This document shows positions 63,532 through 64,000 of a DNA stretch of 64,000 nucleotides, in pieces; the stretch's first letter is position 1, and each line of letters opens with the position of its first letter. The position numbers and the translations under genes were made by a program. The stretch comes from an uncultured Muribaculaceae bacterium (GTDB lineage Bacteria; Bacteroidota; Bacteroidia; Bacteroidales; Muribaculaceae), in the NCBI GenBank assembly GCA_910587925.1, contig CAJUOC010000014.1:1-64000 (forward strand), written 5' to 3'. The notes below the pieces were generated by a model, which ran no database searches, was not told where the DNA came from, and worked only from the letters and a program-made list of their open reading frames with translations.

Positions 63532-64000
63532 ATGGAACTCCGACAGCTACGTTACTTCGTAAAAGTGGCCGAAACGCTCAATTTCTCCGAGGCGGCCAAG
63601 GCACTGTGTGTGACCCAGAGCACCCTGTCGCAGCAGATACGCCAGCTTGAGGATGAGCTGGGCGAGCCGCTGCTCTCACGCACCAGCCACAGCGTCGCCC
63701 TCACCGAGGCCGGCGTCACCATCCTCGGCAACGCCCGCGCCGCTCTCCACGAAGCCTCGCTCTGCGCCGAGCGAATAGCCGACCTCGGACGCCTGGCGAC
63801 CGGCACTCTCAATATCGGCGTGACCTACTCTTTCAGCCCGATACTCACGGAGAGCATCATTGCCTTCATGAAGATGTATCCCAAAATCAAACTGAACATC
63901 TACTACAAGCCCATGGCCGAGCTGATGGAGCTGCTGCGCGAGCGCACTGTCGACTTTGCACTCGCCTTCAAGCCCACGGCAGCCACCGACGGCATTGAGT
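63532..64000 (+). CDS. LysR-family regulator (cut by window edge)
   Basis: The first 156 residues of a LysR regulator. MELRQLRYFVKVAETLNFSE and ALCVTQSTLSQQIRQLEDELGE form the winged helix-turn-helix; TLNIGVTYSFSP begins the co-inducer domain. The rest lies beyond 64000. It could be a stress or amino-acid-responsive regulator, for instance of the ThrE pair just upstream, but nothing in the visible part proves a target. Confidence 0.9.
   Translation, partial: MELRQLRYFVKVAETLNFSEAAKALCVTQSTLSQQIRQLEDELGEPLLSRTSHSVALTEAGVTILGNARAALHEASLCAERIADLGRLATGTLNIGVTYSFSPILTESIIAFMKMYPKIKLNIYYKPMAELMELLRERTVDFALAFKPTAATDGIE

Overview
The window is chromosomal DNA of a GC-rich (roughly 60%) member of the Bacteroidales, plausibly Muribaculaceae or a neighbouring family; the exact genus cannot be read from the sequence. 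The evidence is a SusC/SusD polysaccharide-utilization locus with a FecR-type anti-sigma factor and ECF sigma factor, DUF4924 and zinc-free L31 type B proteins, a BlaI/M56 pair fused to a TonB C-terminal domain, and repeated Bacteroidetes promoters (TTTG, 19-20 bases, TAnnTTTG) with few purine-rich ribosome sites.

Layout. 0-16 kb: a YeiH-type exporter and ComEC, an ECF sigma factor facing a GH97 glycosidase, a TonB-dependent receptor, a metal permease with HMA domain plus AraC regulator with a matching Cys-x-x-Cys motif, a flavin reductase, an acetyltransferase, rubrerythrin, a K+/H+ antiporter, a BlaI/M56 module with two visible operators, a fold-back repeat and tRNA-Gln(CTG). 16-28.6 kb: L31B, a tightly overlapping TSCPD/MIP18/LpxH/DUF4924 group, a sialate-esterase-like protein, guaA, and the overlapping chain menD-menB-menC-menE-Omp85 barrel-EptA. 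28.7-36.5 kb: a GH43, mutarotase, sugar/sodium symporter and araD-araA-araB operon that together can release, import and catabolise L-arabinose. 36.5-37.7 kb: a gene-free block made of two nearly identical copies of a 413-base repeat built from nested palindromes. 37.7-42.2 kb: Dabb protein, aspartate kinase and FtsE on the minus strand, then groES-groEL. 42.2-62 kb: GH78 rhamnosidase, GH37-like enzyme, a fimbrillin-discoidin lipoprotein, then FecR-SusC-SusD-DUF1735 lipoprotein-two GH101-like paralogs-GtaA/DUF4965 enzyme-ECF sigma factor. 62-64 kb: a small membrane protein, the two halves of a ThrE-type exporter and the start of a LysR regulator.

The most distinctive region is the 48-62 kb locus. 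It looks like a host- or diet-glycoprotein PUL in which the ECF sigma gene, normally beside its FecR anti-sigma partner, sits at the far 3' end, so that expression of the whole operon would feed back on its own activator. No phage, transposase, plasmid function or CRISPR array was found. Functions given for the GH101-like pair, the discoidin domains and several conserved small proteins are inference from motifs and layout.
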